6,491 bases of DNA from Oscillospiraceae bacterium (GTDB lineage: Bacteria > Bacillota > Clostridia > Oscillospirales > Ruminococcaceae), in contig JAHHUB010000096.1 of assembly GCA_020024175.1 (NCBI GenBank), positions 1-6,491 of the forward strand. Direction: 5' to 3'. Numbering within the stretch: the first letter of the stretch is position 1; every line of letters begins with the position of its first letter. Below, piece by piece: positions 1 to 6,311 of the stretch. The notes under the pieces were generated by a model, which worked only from the letters and a program-made list of their open reading frames with translations, searched no databases and was not told where the DNA came from. The position numbers and the translations under genes were made by a program.

Positions 1-249
1 GAAGATATTGCTGCTCAAACAAAACAATCCCTCGAAAACATCAAAGCTATTTTGGAATCTGAAGGATATTCCATGAGCGATGTTATCAAAACAACAGTTC
101 TTCTCGACAAAATCGGAGATTTCGCTGCAATGAACACTGTTTACGCAGAATATTTTGAAAAAGATTGCCCTGCAAGAGCTGCTTTTGAAGTAGCAAACCT
201 TCCAAAGGCTGCTTTAGTTGAAATTGAAGCTATTGCTTACAAAGACTAA
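1..249 (+). CDS. ridA: RidA/YjgF-family 2-iminobutanoate/2-iminopropanoate deaminase, 3' part
   Basis: The reading frame is open from the first base of the window and gives 82 residues before a TAA stop, so the gene is cut by the window edge. RidA proteins are usually about 125 residues, so roughly the first third is missing. The visible part matches the family closely: QT-QSLENIKAILE helix, DVIKTTVLL strand, FAAMNTVYAEYF, then CPARAAFEVANLPK and the terminal VEIEAIA strand. The arginine of the PAR motif and the glutamate of VEIEA are the conserved active-site positions. Family members are cytosolic trimers that hydrolyse reactive enamines and imines such as 2-aminoacrylate released by PLP enzymes, which protects other PLP enzymes. 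A strong terminator follows directly, so this gene ends its transcription unit. Family assignment is firm; the exact substrate is inferred. Confidence 0.93.
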   Translation, partial: EDIAAQTKQSLENIKAILESEGYSMSDVIKTTVLLDKIGDFAAMNTVYAEYFEKDCPARAAFEVANLPKAALVEIEAIAYKD

Positions 250-266
250 TTAATTAGCTATTTATG

Positions 267-302
267 CGGTATGTTGCTGAAAAAAGCAGCATACCGTTTT
301 TT
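267..302 (+). terminator. Rho-independent terminator after the RidA gene
   Basis: An 11-bp stem (267-277 with 286-296, containing one G-U pair) closes an A-rich 8-nt loop and is followed at once by six T residues (297-302). It starts 18 nt after the RidA stop codon, as expected for an intrinsic terminator. It separates RidA from the membrane-protein gene, whose own promoter must therefore lie in the short gap after it; only a poor TATAAA-like -10 (312-317) without a good -35 is visible there. Confidence 0.88.
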
Positions 303-340
303 ACTAAATAATATAAAACGATAAAGCGGAGTGTACTACT

Positions 341-1204
341 ATGACTAAAAAAAATGAATCATCATCTAAAGCAAAAAAATATTCTTTGATACTTTTTATT
401 ATTTCCATTGTATTTTTGTTGGTGGCTTTTACCCTTCCTCTAACTCTCAAAGCTAAAGAAGTTAAAATTTTGGCTGATAAATCCCTATCTGTAGCAAATT
501 CAATAACACCTGTTTTAAATAATTGCTATGGAAAAGAAATTGAAAATATCAGAAATCATCCTGATATAAATTCTTCTGAATTTAAAAAAATCAATAATAT
601 ACTCATAGAAACATCAAAAAACAATAATTGCAGCAGAATTTTTGCCATATACAAAGGTGTTGGCGGAAAATACTACAATATGTTGGAAAGCTATTATCAC
701 ACTGATAATATCGGTATTCCCATGAACGAAAAATACTACATGAATTACAAAGGAATCTGGGACAGAATAATAACAGAAAAAATCTATTCCGATTACAACA
801 CAAAACTTCTTGAAAGTGAACTGGGTAAATCTGTAATTGCCTGGAGTGCCTTAAAAAATGAATCAGGTAAAACAGTAGCTATTTTAGGTGTGCAAAACAG
901 TATGACAAATATGGATTTTAATAATTTCAGTCTAAAAACTGTTTATTTAATTCAGCTTATAATTTGTATTTGCTTTATACTTGGAGTGCTGAATTTTTAC
1001 TATGCCATAAAAATATTTGTATCTCACATAAAAACAGCTAAAGGTATTGATAAAAAACAAATTAAAAAAGAAAATGCTGTTAAAGAAAAAACAATAGCAG
1101 CATCAGTTTCCGAAATTTCAGAACCTGCCCAAGAACCTGAAACAAAAAATACAGAAACTAAAGAAACCATTGACCAACCAGAAAATAACGAAGAAAACAA
1201 TTAA
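341..1204 (+). CDS. Two-pass membrane protein with Cache/PDC-like extracellular sensor domain and no output domain
   Basis: The 287-residue product has a short basic N-terminus, a transmembrane helix at about residues 15-36, an extracytoplasmic domain at about 41-195, a second helix at about 200-227 and a 60-residue cytoplasmic tail. The stretch near residues 150-188 (YSDYNTKLL, then GKSVIAWSALKNESGKTVAILGVQ) resembles the end of Cache/PDC-type ligand domains of chemoreceptors and sensor kinases, where a strand ending in 'G-V-GV' precedes the second membrane helix. No HAMP, kinase, GGDEF or chemoreceptor signalling domain follows. The tail is first lysine-rich (230-250) and then rich in Glu, Thr, Pro and Asn, probably disordered. 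The ectodomain contains two cysteines (62 and 97). A CGGAG sequence at 327-331 serves as ribosome binding site for this ATG. The gene stands alone between a terminator and the fliB region. Topology is well supported; the Cache relationship is an inference, and the function is unknown. Confidence 0.8.
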   Translation: MTKKNESSSKAKKYSLILFIISIVFLLVAFTLPLTLKAKEVKILADKSLSVANSITPVLNNCYGKEIENIRNHPDINSSEFKKINNILIETSKNNNCSRIFAIYKGVGGKYYNMLESYYHTDNIGIPMNEKYYMNYKGIWDRIITEKIYSDYNTKLLESELGKSVIAWSALKNESGKTVAILGVQNSMTNMDFNNFSLKTVYLIQLIICICFILGVLNFYYAIKIFVSHIKTAKGIDKKQIKKENAVKEKTIAASVSEISEPAQEPETKNTETKETIDQPENNEENN

Positions 1205-1243
1205 AAAACATTTTTGAGATTAAATCTTAAAAAAGGAACTGTT

Positions 1244-1426
1244 ATGCAATATCTAAGGCAAAATAAAAAAACAGATGCTGACTTTATAATTTTAACCACA
1301 CAGAAAAATTTTTCCTCACACGAATTTTATTTCAAAAATAATTATAATAGAACTCAACACATCTGTATCTATGTACAAAAATATATAATAGAAGGACAAA
1401 TATACAATGATTACTATAAAACCTGA
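1244..1426 (+). CDS. Doubtful small ORF, 60 codons, overlapping the fliB start
   Basis: An ATG at 1244 is preceded by AAGGA (1233-1237, six bases away), and the frame stays open for 60 codons to a stop at 1426. It overlaps the start of the fliB-like gene by 20 bases in another frame. A TTG at 1214 would add ten codons but has no better ribosome binding site. The product is rich in Asn, Lys, Tyr and Gln, as random translation of AT-rich DNA tends to be. It has no membrane segment and resembles no family I recognise. If real, it could be a leader whose translation couples to fliB. It may equally be untranslated intergenic DNA, because this 200-bp gap contains nothing else convincing. Listed mainly because its ribosome binding site is respectable. 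Confidence 0.22.
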   Translation: MQYLRQNKKTDADFIILTTQKNFSSHEFYFKNNYNRTQHICIYVQKYIIEGQIYNDYYKT

Positions 1427-2450
1427 TTTTTATGATAATTTTAAATGTATTTCAACCAAATGTACTGACAACTGTTGTATTGGGTGGGAAATTGATATAG
1501 ATGAAAATACTAAAAGTAAATATGACTGTGTAACAGGAGATTTTTCACAAAAACTCAAAGATAATATTGGATATAATGGTGAAGATTATTATTTTAAATT
1601 GGTGGAACATGAACGCTGTCCATTTTTAAATAAAGACAACTTGTGTGAGATTATATTAAACTGTGAAGAAGATATGCTCTGTGATATTTGCCGTGAACAC
1701 CCCAGATTTTATGAATGGTATGAAAACTATACTGATATGGGTCTGGGACTGTGCTGTGAAGAAGTTTGTCGATTGCTGTTTGAAAATAAAGATTCATTAG
1801 AATTTTTAAGTTATGATGATGGCGAAGATGATAATAACCAATACATAAAATCAGTTGTTGAAACTAGAAATATTGCCTTTAACCTAATTAAGGACAGGAA
1901 AAACAGTTTTACTGAATGTATAATTAATCTAATAAATTTCGGAAGGGCAGTACAAAACAAGTTTTTTTCAAAAATTGAACCTGATAAAAATGTAAACCTA
2001 AGTCAAATGGAACTTGCAGAAAAACTTTTGTGTCTTTTTGAAAAATGTGAACCATATGATGAAAACTACTCTGTTTTAATAAACAAACTCAAAGAAAATC
2101 TTCCGGAAATCATAAACAGAAAAGAAGAATTTATAAATTACTGCGGTGAAAATTTCTATGATTATGAAAAATTCCTCACATATATTTTGTACAGATATTA
2201 TATGAAAGCTTTATATGACGGAAATTTGCAGTCAAAAATAGCTTTTTCACTTATAAACCTGTGGCTGGTGGAAAACATGGATATTCTGGTTTGGCTGCAA
2301 TACAGTGAATTTACTGAATATAACCGCATAAATAATGTAAAATATTGGAGTAAGGAAATCGAATACAGTGATGAAAATATTCGGTTGCTCATTTCAGAGC
2401 TGAGAAAAAATCCTGAGTTTTCTTGTGAAAATATCTTAAAACTATTTTAG
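1407..2450 (+). CDS. fliB: FliB-family flagellin lysine N-methylase
   Basis: The 347-residue product opens with the FliB signature: a Y-x2-F-K-C strand, then Cys14, Cys19, Cys23, Cys24 and a GWEIDID segment. A second cysteine block follows: CPFL with Cys71, Cys80, Cys86, and CDIC-x3-HPR with Cys92 and Cys95. Cys116, Cys117 and Cys121 come next (GLCCEEVC). This spacing is characteristic of FliB, which methylates lysine side chains of flagellin; the Salmonella enzyme is reported to need an iron-sulfur cluster, which would explain the cysteines. The C-terminal half is helical and poorly conserved. The protein is somewhat shorter than Salmonella FliB (about 400 residues). GAAGGA (1391-1396) lies ten bases before the ATG. 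The gene is followed closely by the PHP gene, and a lysine-rich flagellin lies 2.1 kb away in convergent orientation, the obvious candidate substrate. Its promoter is not clear. It is predicted cytoplasmic, acting before flagellin export. Confidence 0.88.
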   Translation: MITIKPDFYDNFKCISTKCTDNCCIGWEIDIDENTKSKYDCVTGDFSQKLKDNIGYNGEDYYFKLVEHERCPFLNKDNLCEIILNCEEDMLCDICREHPRFYEWYENYTDMGLGLCCEEVCRLLFENKDSLEFLSYDDGEDDNNQYIKSVVETRNIAFNLIKDRKNSFTECIINLINFGRAVQNKFFSKIEPDKNVNLSQMELAEKLLCLFEKCEPYDENYSVLINKLKENLPEIINRKEEFINYCGENFYDYEKFLTYILYRYYMKALYDGNLQSKIAFSLINLWLVENMDILVWLQYSEFTEYNRINNVKYWSKEIEYSDENIRLLISELRKNPEFSCENILKLF

Positions 2451-2454
2451 GAGG
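2449..2454 (+). promoter_or_regulatory. Shine-Dalgarno AGGAGG overlapping the fliB stop codon
   Basis: A perfect AGGAGG begins inside the TAG stop codon of the fliB-like gene and ends five bases before the ATG of the PHP gene. The overlap implies translational coupling and co-transcription of the two genes. Confidence 0.85.
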
Positions 2455-2459
2455 ATATT

Positions 2460-3269
2460 ATGAAAGCTGATCTTCATACCCACAGCACAGCCTCTGACGG
2501 TCAGTATACCCCATTGGAACTTGTCAAAAAAGCAGAAGAAACAGGAATTGAACTTTTTGCAATCACTGACCATGACACTGTAAATGGCTCTAAAATTGTT
2601 TTTGCTCATCAGAATGAATTTACATTAAAGTTCATATCAGGAATTGAATTTGGTGCAAAAGAGGCTTCTCACCTGCATATTTTGGGATATAATTTTGATA
2701 TAAACAGCGAAATTATGACAAAAGCCTGTGATATTCTGCAAAAATCCCGAATGGAGCGTAAATTTCGCATTATAGATTACCTGAAAAAACAAGGTATGGA
2801 AATCACCGCCGAAGAAGTGGAATCAGAAGCGGGCAGTGACCTTATAGCTCGCCCTCATTTTGCACTGGTAATGGTGAAAAAAGGCTATGTAAATTCTGTA
2901 AATGAAGCTTTTCAAAAGTATTTGGATACCGATGAGTTTCAGAAAATTGAGCGTTTTAAATACAGTGCCCAGGAATGTATAGATATTATACACCGTTCGG
3001 GGGGAAAGGCGGTTTTGGCACATCCCATGCAGTTAAAACTGCCTACAAATAAACTTAATTTATTCATTGGTAATTTGGTTAAACTGGGATTGGATGGCAT
3101 TGAATGTCATTACCCTGAACACAGTGCTGATGAAACAAATTTTCTTTTGAATTTAGCTGAAAAATATAAGCTTTTTACCACAGCAGGAAGTGATTTTCAC
3201 GGCGAAAATGTGAAAGGCACCCGAAAACTTATTCCTGTAGAAATTAATGCAGCAAAACTTTTTAATTGA
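2460..3269 (+). CDS. PHP-domain metal-dependent phosphoesterase, YciV/TrpH (RNase AM) type
   Basis: The 269-residue protein is a complete PHP-fold hydrolase. Metal-ligand motifs appear in order: DLHTHS (His6, His8) with Asp13, ITDHDT (Asp37, His38), GIEFGA (Glu63), HLHILGY (His71, His73), RPHFA (His133), VLAHP (His188), IECHYPEH (His217) and AGSDFHG (Asp245, His247). The insert between about residues 85 and 165 (SRMERKFRIIDYLKK, then IARPHFA) is typical of the YciV/TrpH group. Characterised members of that group act as 5'-3' exoribonucleases on short RNAs and as phosphatases on nucleoside 3',5'-bisphosphates such as pAp. The protein is expected to be cytosolic and to use a two- or three-metal centre. 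It follows fliB by nine bases, with its ribosome binding site overlapping the fliB stop codon, so the two probably share a transcript. No functional link to methylation is evident. No terminator follows; the next gene's putative -35 overlaps this stop codon. Fold and family are firm; the physiological substrate is inferred. Confidence 0.9.
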   Translation: MKADLHTHSTASDGQYTPLELVKKAEETGIELFAITDHDTVNGSKIVFAHQNEFTLKFISGIEFGAKEASHLHILGYNFDINSEIMTKACDILQKSRMERKFRIIDYLKKQGMEITAEEVESEAGSDLIARPHFALVMVKKGYVNSVNEAFQKYLDTDEFQKIERFKYSAQECIDIIHRSGGKAVLAHPMQLKLPTNKLNLFIGNLVKLGLDGIECHYPEHSADETNFLLNLAEKYKLFTTAGSDFHGENVKGTRKLIPVEINAAKLFN

Positions 3270-3308
3270 CAAATTTTTTTTGCATATCAGTATAAATTGT
3301 GGTAAAAT
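3266..3308 (+). promoter_or_regulatory. Putative sigma-A promoter region for the SEC-C gene
   Basis: Two readings are possible. TTGCAT (3280-3285), 17 bases and an extended -10 TGG-TAAAAT (hexamer 3303-3308) make a well-spaced housekeeping promoter. Alternatively a perfect TTGACA (3266-3271), which overlaps the stop codon of the PHP gene, pairs with TATAAA (3291-3296) at a long 19-base spacing. Either would start transcription 25 or more bases before the ribosome binding site of the next gene. Confidence 0.55.
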
Positions 3309-3334
3309 AAAATGCACAGCATTATAAAAAACGC

Positions 3335-3340
3335 AGGAGG
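3335..3340 (+). promoter_or_regulatory. Shine-Dalgarno AGGAGG that fixes a TTG start
   Basis: A perfect AGGAGG lies eight bases before TTG at 3349. No ATG occurs in frame until codon 18, where there is no ribosome binding site, so this site decides the unusual start codon. Confidence 0.82.
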
Positions 3341-3348
3341 ACTTTTAA

Positions 3349-4422
3349 TTGACTAAACTAAAAAAAATAAATTATAAAGACATATTGGATAAATTTAATA
3401 TGGCACAGCTTACGGAAATTTGCAGAAGATATGATTTTCGTGGCTACAGTAAATTTAAAAAATCTCAGATGGTGGATTTTATAAACAACAGTATTTTTGA
3501 AAAAGATACTTTTGAAAAAATCGTTATTTCTATGAATAATCATTTGACTGAATGTATGAGAAATGATGTATATGCAGTCAATGGCACAGAAAATATGGAA
3601 TATATACAAATTGTCCGCAATTCATTTGGGTGTTTGGACAATAAAACCAATGAAATTTTAATTGCTGCTGATATAAAACAGGAATTTAAAAATATTTTCA
3701 CCCCGGATTTTGAGGAAAAATATAATTTTTTCCGAAGTATTATTACATATTGCCGTGCTCTTACCGAGCTTTGGGGAATTGTTCCTTACGAAAAAATTAT
3801 TGAAATTTACAACAGTCAAAACAATGGCAACATCACTCAATCCGACCTGGATTTTGCTATTGAATGCAGTAAATATGCCATTGACTGCTATTATATTCCA
3901 CAGGATAATTATAAACGTATTGTAAGTGAAAGCCTTTTTGTAAATGATGGCGATGTGGAAAAACTTGTTTCTGCTCAACAAAACAAACCTTATTATATCC
4001 CCGACAAAAAACAGCTTATCCACTACTCTGATGATATGTATTTTGATAAAACACCGTTTTGCCACGATATGTCTGTGTTTTTATGCGAATATGCAAATTT
4101 AGAAAAAAACATTGCTGATGAACTCACCGACGAAGTAGCTCTCATGGCTAGAATGAACTGCAATTATCAGGATATTATCTATTATTTGGAGCAATACCAT
4201 ATTGTATTTGACCAAAGTGATATAAACAAATTTTTTAGAATTTACATGGGTATTTACAACAATTCCCGTATATGGGAAAACCGTGGTTACACACCTTTGG
4301 AACTCAATGCTCTTTATACAAAAGGCTCTGTTCCTGTAACCAGCAAAAAAATCGGCAGAAATGACCCCTGTCCCTGTGGCAGTGGCAAAAAATACAAGCG
4401 TTGCTGTGGACAGCTTAACTAA
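3349..4422 (+). CDS. SEC-C zinc-motif protein with SAP/Rho-N-like N-terminus
   Basis: The 357-residue product starts at TTG behind a perfect AGGAGG. Residues 336-354 form a textbook SEC-C motif (GRNDPCPCGSGKKYKRCCG) with zinc ligands Cys341, Cys343, Cys352 and Cys353. This is the small zinc finger also found at the C-terminus of SecA and on many stand-alone proteins. Residues about 13-48 (LDKFNMAQLTEICRRYDFRGYSKFKKSQMV split over two helices) resemble a SAP or Rho N-terminal helix-turn-helix fold, which usually binds nucleic acid. The middle, about 55-325, is predominantly helical with no enzyme motif I recognise; the LTELWGIVPYEKIIEIYN segment (139-155) looks like a recurring helical unit of SEC-C-tailed hypothetical proteins. 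There is no signal peptide or membrane helix, so it is cytosolic. It is far too short for SecA and lacks its ATPase motifs. A strong terminator follows. The function is unknown; a nucleic-acid or ribosome-associated role is a guess. Confidence 0.85.
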   Translation: MTKLKKINYKDILDKFNMAQLTEICRRYDFRGYSKFKKSQMVDFINNSIFEKDTFEKIVISMNNHLTECMRNDVYAVNGTENMEYIQIVRNSFGCLDNKTNEILIAADIKQEFKNIFTPDFEEKYNFFRSIITYCRALTELWGIVPYEKIIEIYNSQNNGNITQSDLDFAIECSKYAIDCYYIPQDNYKRIVSESLFVNDGDVEKLVSAQQNKPYYIPDKKQLIHYSDDMYFDKTPFCHDMSVFLCEYANLEKNIADELTDEVALMARMNCNYQDIIYYLEQYHIVFDQSDINKFFRIYMGIYNNSRIWENRGYTPLELNALYTKGSVPVTSKKIGRNDPCPCGSGKKYKRCCGQLN

Positions 4423-4433
4423 AATCCCCTATT

Positions 4434-4465
4434 CCCCCCCTCCCATATGAGGGGGGATTTTTTTA
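4434..4465 (+). terminator. Rho-independent terminator after the SEC-C gene
   Basis: An 8-bp stem of CCCCCCTC (4435-4442) and GAGGGGGG (4449-4456) closes a CCATAT loop and runs into a T-tract from 4458. It begins 12 bases after the SEC-C stop codon. An upstream AATCCCC (4423-4429 region) could pair alternatively with the G-run. Confidence 0.88.
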
Positions 4466-4490
4466 TTCTTTCGCTGTGTTTTTAAAACAC

Positions 4491-4521
4491 AAAAAAAGAC
4501 AGGGTAAAAACCCTGTCTTTT
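4491..4521 (-). terminator. Flagellin transcript terminator, partly bidirectional
   Basis: A perfect 11-bp inverted repeat (4494-4504 with 4511-4521, core GACAGGG/CCCTGTC, loop of six) lies about 60 bases beyond the flagellin stop codon. Read on the minus strand, the GACAGGG stem runs into seven T residues (4497-4491), a strong intrinsic terminator. Read on the plus strand, it has a shorter T-tract and could back up the SEC-C terminator. Confidence 0.88.
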
Positions 4522-4526
4522 ATATA

Positions 4527-4555
4527 TGTATAATGCACTACGCTTGCATTATGCA
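4527..4555 (-). repeat. Inverted repeat in the flagellin 3' untranslated region
   Basis: An 8-bp perfect inverted repeat (ATAATGCA at 4530-4537, TGCATTAT at 4545-4552) surrounds a 7-base spacer. After one mismatch on the minus strand (a G-U pair on the plus strand) two more pairs extend it. It sits between the flagellin stop codon and the terminator hairpin and has no T-tract, so it is not a terminator itself. It may protect the mRNA 3' end or bind a protein. Confidence 0.5.
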
Positions 4556-4582
4556 GCTTTAAGTTCGTTCTGACTTTTACAA

Positions 4583-6295
4583 TTACTGCAAGAGTTGGAG
4601 AACGCCTTGTGGTTGTTGGTTAGCTTGAGCCAACATTGTTTGAGCAGCTTGAGAGAGGATGTTGTTCTTTGTGAATTCCATCATTTCTCTAGCCATATCT
4701 ACGTCTCTGATACGAGCTTCAGCAGCTTGGAGGTTTTCAGCTGTTGTTGTCAAGTTCTTTGTTGTGTGTTCAAGTCTGTTTTGGAGAGCACCAAGGTCAG
4801 CTCTTGTACCGGAAACGATGTTGATAGCTTTGTCGATTACATCGATAGCGTCGTTGGAAGATGGTCTGTCGTGCAAGGAAATCTTGTCTACGCCGATACC
4901 CTTAGAGGACATATCGTCAACATTGAGGGAAACTCTCTGGTCCTTAACGCCGTTAGCACCGATTTGGAATGTCAAACCTTCGCCGCCCTTAACTGTTCTT
5001 TCAGCATTGCTCTTAATGGAGATTACACCAGCAGCATCTGAAACATCAAGACCTGTTTCTTGCTTGATAACTTGAGCCATAGCTGTTGCTTCTGCAGCAG
5101 TAATCTTACCATCTGTACCTGTAACAGTTACAGTGTGAACGCCTTGAGCTTTAAGAGCATCAGCAGCATCTGTGTCGAGGTTTACAAATGCAAACTTCTT
5201 GCCGTTTACTTCAAAAATTGCATCGCTGAGGTCTGTTGTGCAATTTGTTGCAGCTGGGTCCTTGGAGTAAACTTTCATTTTAGAGCTAGGACCAGCGTCA
5301 GTTGTGTCAATCTTAACATAAGAATCGTTACCTGCTGCACTCTTTGCTGCATCAATAGCAACATTCTTAGTTAACTTTCCGTCTCCGGATACGAAAGAAA
5401 TATCTCTTACCTTATGGGTAGCTGCACCGGCTTCTTTGTTTTCAATTACAATTGCATTTGTTGTACCATCTGTGGTTACCTTGAACTTCTCTGAGAAATC
5501 CTTATCTCTAGACAAAGATTCTGCAATGCCCTTCATAAGATCTGATTCTACGAAAGTACCTGCTACAGTACCATTGGTTTTAGATTTAATTGCAACACCG
5601 TTGTCTGTCAATATGGACTTACCGTCATCGGAAACTGTGAGATTAATTTTCTTTTCAATAAGCTTTCCGCTTTCATCTTCGTAGTGAATATTAACTTCAA
5701 ACTTATCTTTTGCCTTAATAGCTACATCGTTAGCACCGTTTGCATTAGTGTCGAAAACTTTACCGTCACCAAATACGAACTTGCCCTTTGTAGCAGCTTC
5801 TTTTGCATATGCAGCACCGCAAGCCATAGAAAGCTTAACATCAGCTGTTCCGCCTACTTTTTTGTTTGCAGACAAAGAACCATCGAGAAGGTTAATGCCG
5901 TTGTAGTGTGTAGATGTGGAAATTCTGTCGATTTCGGATTTAAGAGCGTTAACTTCCTTGTTGATGTTTTCACGGTCTACTTCGTCTTGGTATGTACCGT
6001 TAGCGGACTGAACAGCGAGTTCTCTCATTCTTTGAAGAATGTCGTGAGTTTCCTGCAAGCCACCTTCAGCTGTTTGGATAAGGGAGATACCGTCTTGAGC
6101 GTTCTTGTTAGCCATGTTAAGACCACGGATTTGTCCTCTCATCTTTTCAGAAATAGCCAAACCTGCAGCGTCATCGCCAGCACGGTTGATTCTGTAACCG
6201 GAAGACAATTTTTCGAGGTTCTTGGATTGAGCTGTTTGGTTAATACCGAGTTTAGCATGAGCATTAAGAGCTGCTATGTTGTGTTGAATACGCAT
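4583..6295 (-). CDS. fliC: Flagellin, 570 residues, large lysine-rich variable domain
   Basis: This is the filament subunit (called hag or fliC). Residues 1-140 are the conserved N-terminal D0/D1 helices (MRIQHNIAALNA, SSGYRINRAGDDAAGLAISEKMR, LQRMRELAVQSANGT, YNGINLLDG). Residues about 141-435 are the variable, surface-exposed region. Residues about 436-570 are the conserved C-terminal D1/D0 part (LTFQIGAN, IRDVDMAREMMEFTK, QPQGVLQLLQ). The start at 6295 is chosen because MRIQHN is the family N-terminus and AAGGAGG lies nine bases upstream; the frame is open 30 codons further, but that stretch contains the ribosome binding site. The protein is larger than Bacillus Hag (about 300 residues). 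The variable region has 35 Lys and 3 Arg and two cysteines (159 and 352). Visible regulation comprises a sigma-28 promoter, a leader hairpin with a GGA loop and a dedicated terminator. The gene is less AT-rich than its neighbours, as usual for a highly expressed gene. It is exported by the flagellar type III system. Confidence 0.97.
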   Translation of the reverse strand: MRIQHNIAALNAHAKLGINQTAQSKNLEKLSSGYRINRAGDDAAGLAISEKMRGQIRGLNMANKNAQDGISLIQTAEGGLQETHDILQRMRELAVQSANGTYQDEVDRENINKEVNALKSEIDRISTSTHYNGINLLDGSLSANKKVGGTADVKLSMACGAAYAKEAATKGKFVFGDGKVFDTNANGANDVAIKAKDKFEVNIHYEDESGKLIEKKINLTVSDDGKSILTDNGVAIKSKTNGTVAGTFVESDLMKGIAESLSRDKDFSEKFKVTTDGTTNAIVIENKEAGAATHKVRDISFVSGDGKLTKNVAIDAAKSAAGNDSYVKIDTTDAGPSSKMKVYSKDPAATNCTTDLSDAIFEVNGKKFAFVNLDTDAADALKAQGVHTVTVTGTDGKITAAEATAMAQVIKQETGLDVSDAAGVISIKSNAERTVKGGEGLTFQIGANGVKDQRVSLNVDDMSSKGIGVDKISLHDRPSSNDAIDVIDKAINIVSGTRADLGALQNRLEHTTKNLTTTAENLQAAEARIRDVDMAREMMEFTKNNILSQAAQTMLAQANQQPQGVLQLLQ

Positions 6296-6304
6296 AATAA
6301 TTTT

Positions 6305-6311
6305 CCTCCTT
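6305..6311 (-). promoter_or_regulatory. Flagellin Shine-Dalgarno AAGGAGG, also a candidate CsrA site
   Basis: A perfect AAGGAGG lies nine bases before the flagellin ATG and fixes the start at 6295. It also contains the A-GGA core recognised by CsrA-family repressors. In Bacillus subtilis hag one of the two CsrA sites likewise overlaps the ribosome binding site. Confidence 0.9.

Noticed and set aside
1343..1389. Two perfect TATAAT hexamers (1343-1348 and 1384-1389) as promoters for fliB
   Set aside because: Neither has an acceptable -35 at 16-18 bases; the second would start transcription inside the ribosome binding site. They are expected by chance in such AT-rich DNA.
341..1426. Frameshifted chemoreceptor: Cache-like protein plus lost signalling domain
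   Set aside because: No frame in 1205-1406 encodes HAMP or coiled-coil signalling sequence, and the low-complexity tail reads as a natural end.
3658..4065. 135-codon minus-strand ORF inside the SEC-C gene
   Set aside because: Antisense shadow of a gene supported by a SEC-C motif, a Shine-Dalgarno and a terminator; the product looks like random hydrophobic sequence.
4475..4491. Palindrome TGTGTTTT-T-AAAACACA between the two terminators
   Set aside because: AT-rich, weak as an RNA hairpin because there is almost no loop, and lying outside both transcripts if the terminators work; no known operator recognised.
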